Below, in pieces: positions 6,211-6,523 of a stretch of DNA of 6,523 bases. This DNA is from Acidobacteriota bacterium. Its GTDB lineage: Bacteria > Acidobacteriota > UBA890 > WLXD01. The stretch is from positions 1 to 6,523 of the forward strand of contig JACZXM010000183.1 in the NCBI GenBank assembly GCA_022571615.1. The letters run 5' to 3'. Within the stretch, counting starts at the first letter, position 1; the number at the start of each line of letters is the position of its first letter. Both the position numbers and the translations under genes were made by a program. A model generated the notes under the pieces. The model searched no databases. It was given only the letters and a program-made list of their open reading frames with translations, and was not told where the DNA came from.

Positions 6211-6523
6211 ATGCGCGCAACAAGCACACTGCCCAACGCCCTGATCATCGCGGCTGGCTTACTACTGGCCCTGGTAACGGCGCAGCCCGCGGCAGCCCAG
6301 GTTGTCAGGGTGGAGGTCGGCGTCGCCGGCATGACGTGAGGCCTGTGAGCCTACGGGATCAGCCGATCCCTACAGCGCCTGGAGGGCGTTGCCGACACCA
6401 AGGAAGACCTCGAGCGTGAGCTGATCACGGTCGTTCTGGACCCCGACGCCCGACTCGATCCCGCGCAGCTGCAGAAGGCGGTGCGCCGAGCCGACTTCAC
6501 CCCGACCGGGGTCCGTGTGTGGC
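6211..6523 (+). CDS. Secreted HMA-domain selenoprotein with UxxU metal-binding motif (3' truncated by window)
   Basis: Reading TGA as selenocysteine, at least 104 residues are encoded to the window edge. Residues 1-30 are a Sec signal (hydrophobic about 10-23, then QPAAAQ). From residue 31 the chain fits a heavy-metal-associated (MerP/Atx1/CopZ-like) fold: strand VVRVEVG, loop GMT-U-GL-U-AYG, helix ISRSLQRLEGV, strands ADTKEDLERE and LITVVLDP, helix DPAQLQKAVRRADF, last strand GVRVW. The family's MTCxxC cysteines fall exactly on TGA 6337-6339 (Sec43) and TGA 6346-6348 (Sec46). After the second TGA the frame is open for 58 codons and continues the fold, which decay by mutation would not predict. 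TGA is an ordinary stop for two neighbouring genes, so general code change is unlikely. A hairpin suited to SelB recognition follows. The likely role is periplasmic binding or transfer of a soft metal such as Hg, Cu or Ag, or redox chemistry through a diselenide. The gene sits 48 bp after the beta-barrel gene. No cysteine remains in the visible protein. A pseudogene is the main alternative. Confidence 0.85.
6339..6380 (+). promoter_or_regulatory. Candidate bacterial SECIS element
   Basis: The core is a perfect 6-bp hairpin, GGGATC (6355-6360) and GATCCC (6365-6370), with apical loop AGCC. A G in the first two loop positions agrees with known bacterial SECIS rules. The loop begins 21 nt after the first TGA, inside the usual range of about 16-37 nt, but only 12 nt after the second. 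A lower helix can form from 6339-6346 (AGGC, CTGT) with 6372-6380 (ACAG, GCCT), interrupted by one bulged C and separated from the core by an 8/1 internal loop. The structure therefore encloses the second TGA, and one element may serve both codons. Found by eye; no folding energy was calculated. Confidence 0.6.

Noticed and set aside
6211..6339. A short 42-residue secreted peptide ending at the first TGA.
   Set aside because: The downstream frame completes a recognisable HMA domain, with the two TGAs exactly on the metal-ligand positions, so selenocysteine read-through explains more than a short ORF.
1..6523. CRISPR array, tRNA or rRNA gene, insertion sequence or phage attachment site.
   Set aside because: No repeat-spacer pattern, cloverleaf, transposase or terminal inverted repeats were seen by eye on either strand.

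Overview
The window is GC-rich DNA from a Gram-negative-type bacterium. Evidence for the cell type is two lipoproteins, an outer-membrane beta-barrel, and several Sec signal peptides. The mix of a 6-bladed beta-propeller lipoprotein, a sialidase-fold lipoprotein with a CxCC motif and a membrane-tethered thioredoxin would suit Gemmatimonadota, Acidobacteriota or a similar often-uncultured lineage. That placement is a guess from gene style, not from a marker gene.

Layout. Positions 1-101 hold the 3' tail of a + strand gene that I do not recognise. It meets, tail to tail and 3 bp apart, a leftward group of three genes read from 2435 down to 105: a membrane-anchored TlpA/redoxin-like thiol oxidoreductase (CPYC active site), a 65-residue secreted peptide with six regularly spaced cysteines, and a beta-propeller lipoprotein. 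A strong intrinsic terminator sits just after the peptide gene. An AT-rich block of about 220 bp (about 28% GC by hand count, 2461-2680) separates this group from the rightward genes and probably carries the divergent promoters. The rightward genes are a sialidase-fold (BNR) lipoprotein, a sterol-desaturase/fatty-acid-hydroxylase family membrane protein, an outer-membrane beta-barrel, and, at the right edge, a secreted heavy-metal-associated (HMA) domain protein.

The most important observation is the last gene (6211 to the window end). Its HMA metal-binding loop, normally MTCxxC, reads MT-TGA-GL-TGA-A: both metal-binding cysteines are replaced by in-frame TGA codons and the frame stays open to the edge. 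TGA acts as a normal stop elsewhere in the window (4080-4082, 6160-6162), and a stem-loop follows at the place expected for a bacterial SECIS element. I therefore read it as a double-selenocysteine (UxxU) HMA selenoprotein. An ordinary gene caller would cut it at residue 42 or miss it.

How the genes may work together (inference). The beta-barrel and the selenoprotein are 48 bp apart and look like one operon, perhaps for handling a thiophilic or selenophilic metal in the cell envelope. The leftward group pairs a thiol-disulfide enzyme with a disulfide- or metal-type Cys-rich peptide, so the enzyme may oxidise or reduce the peptide.
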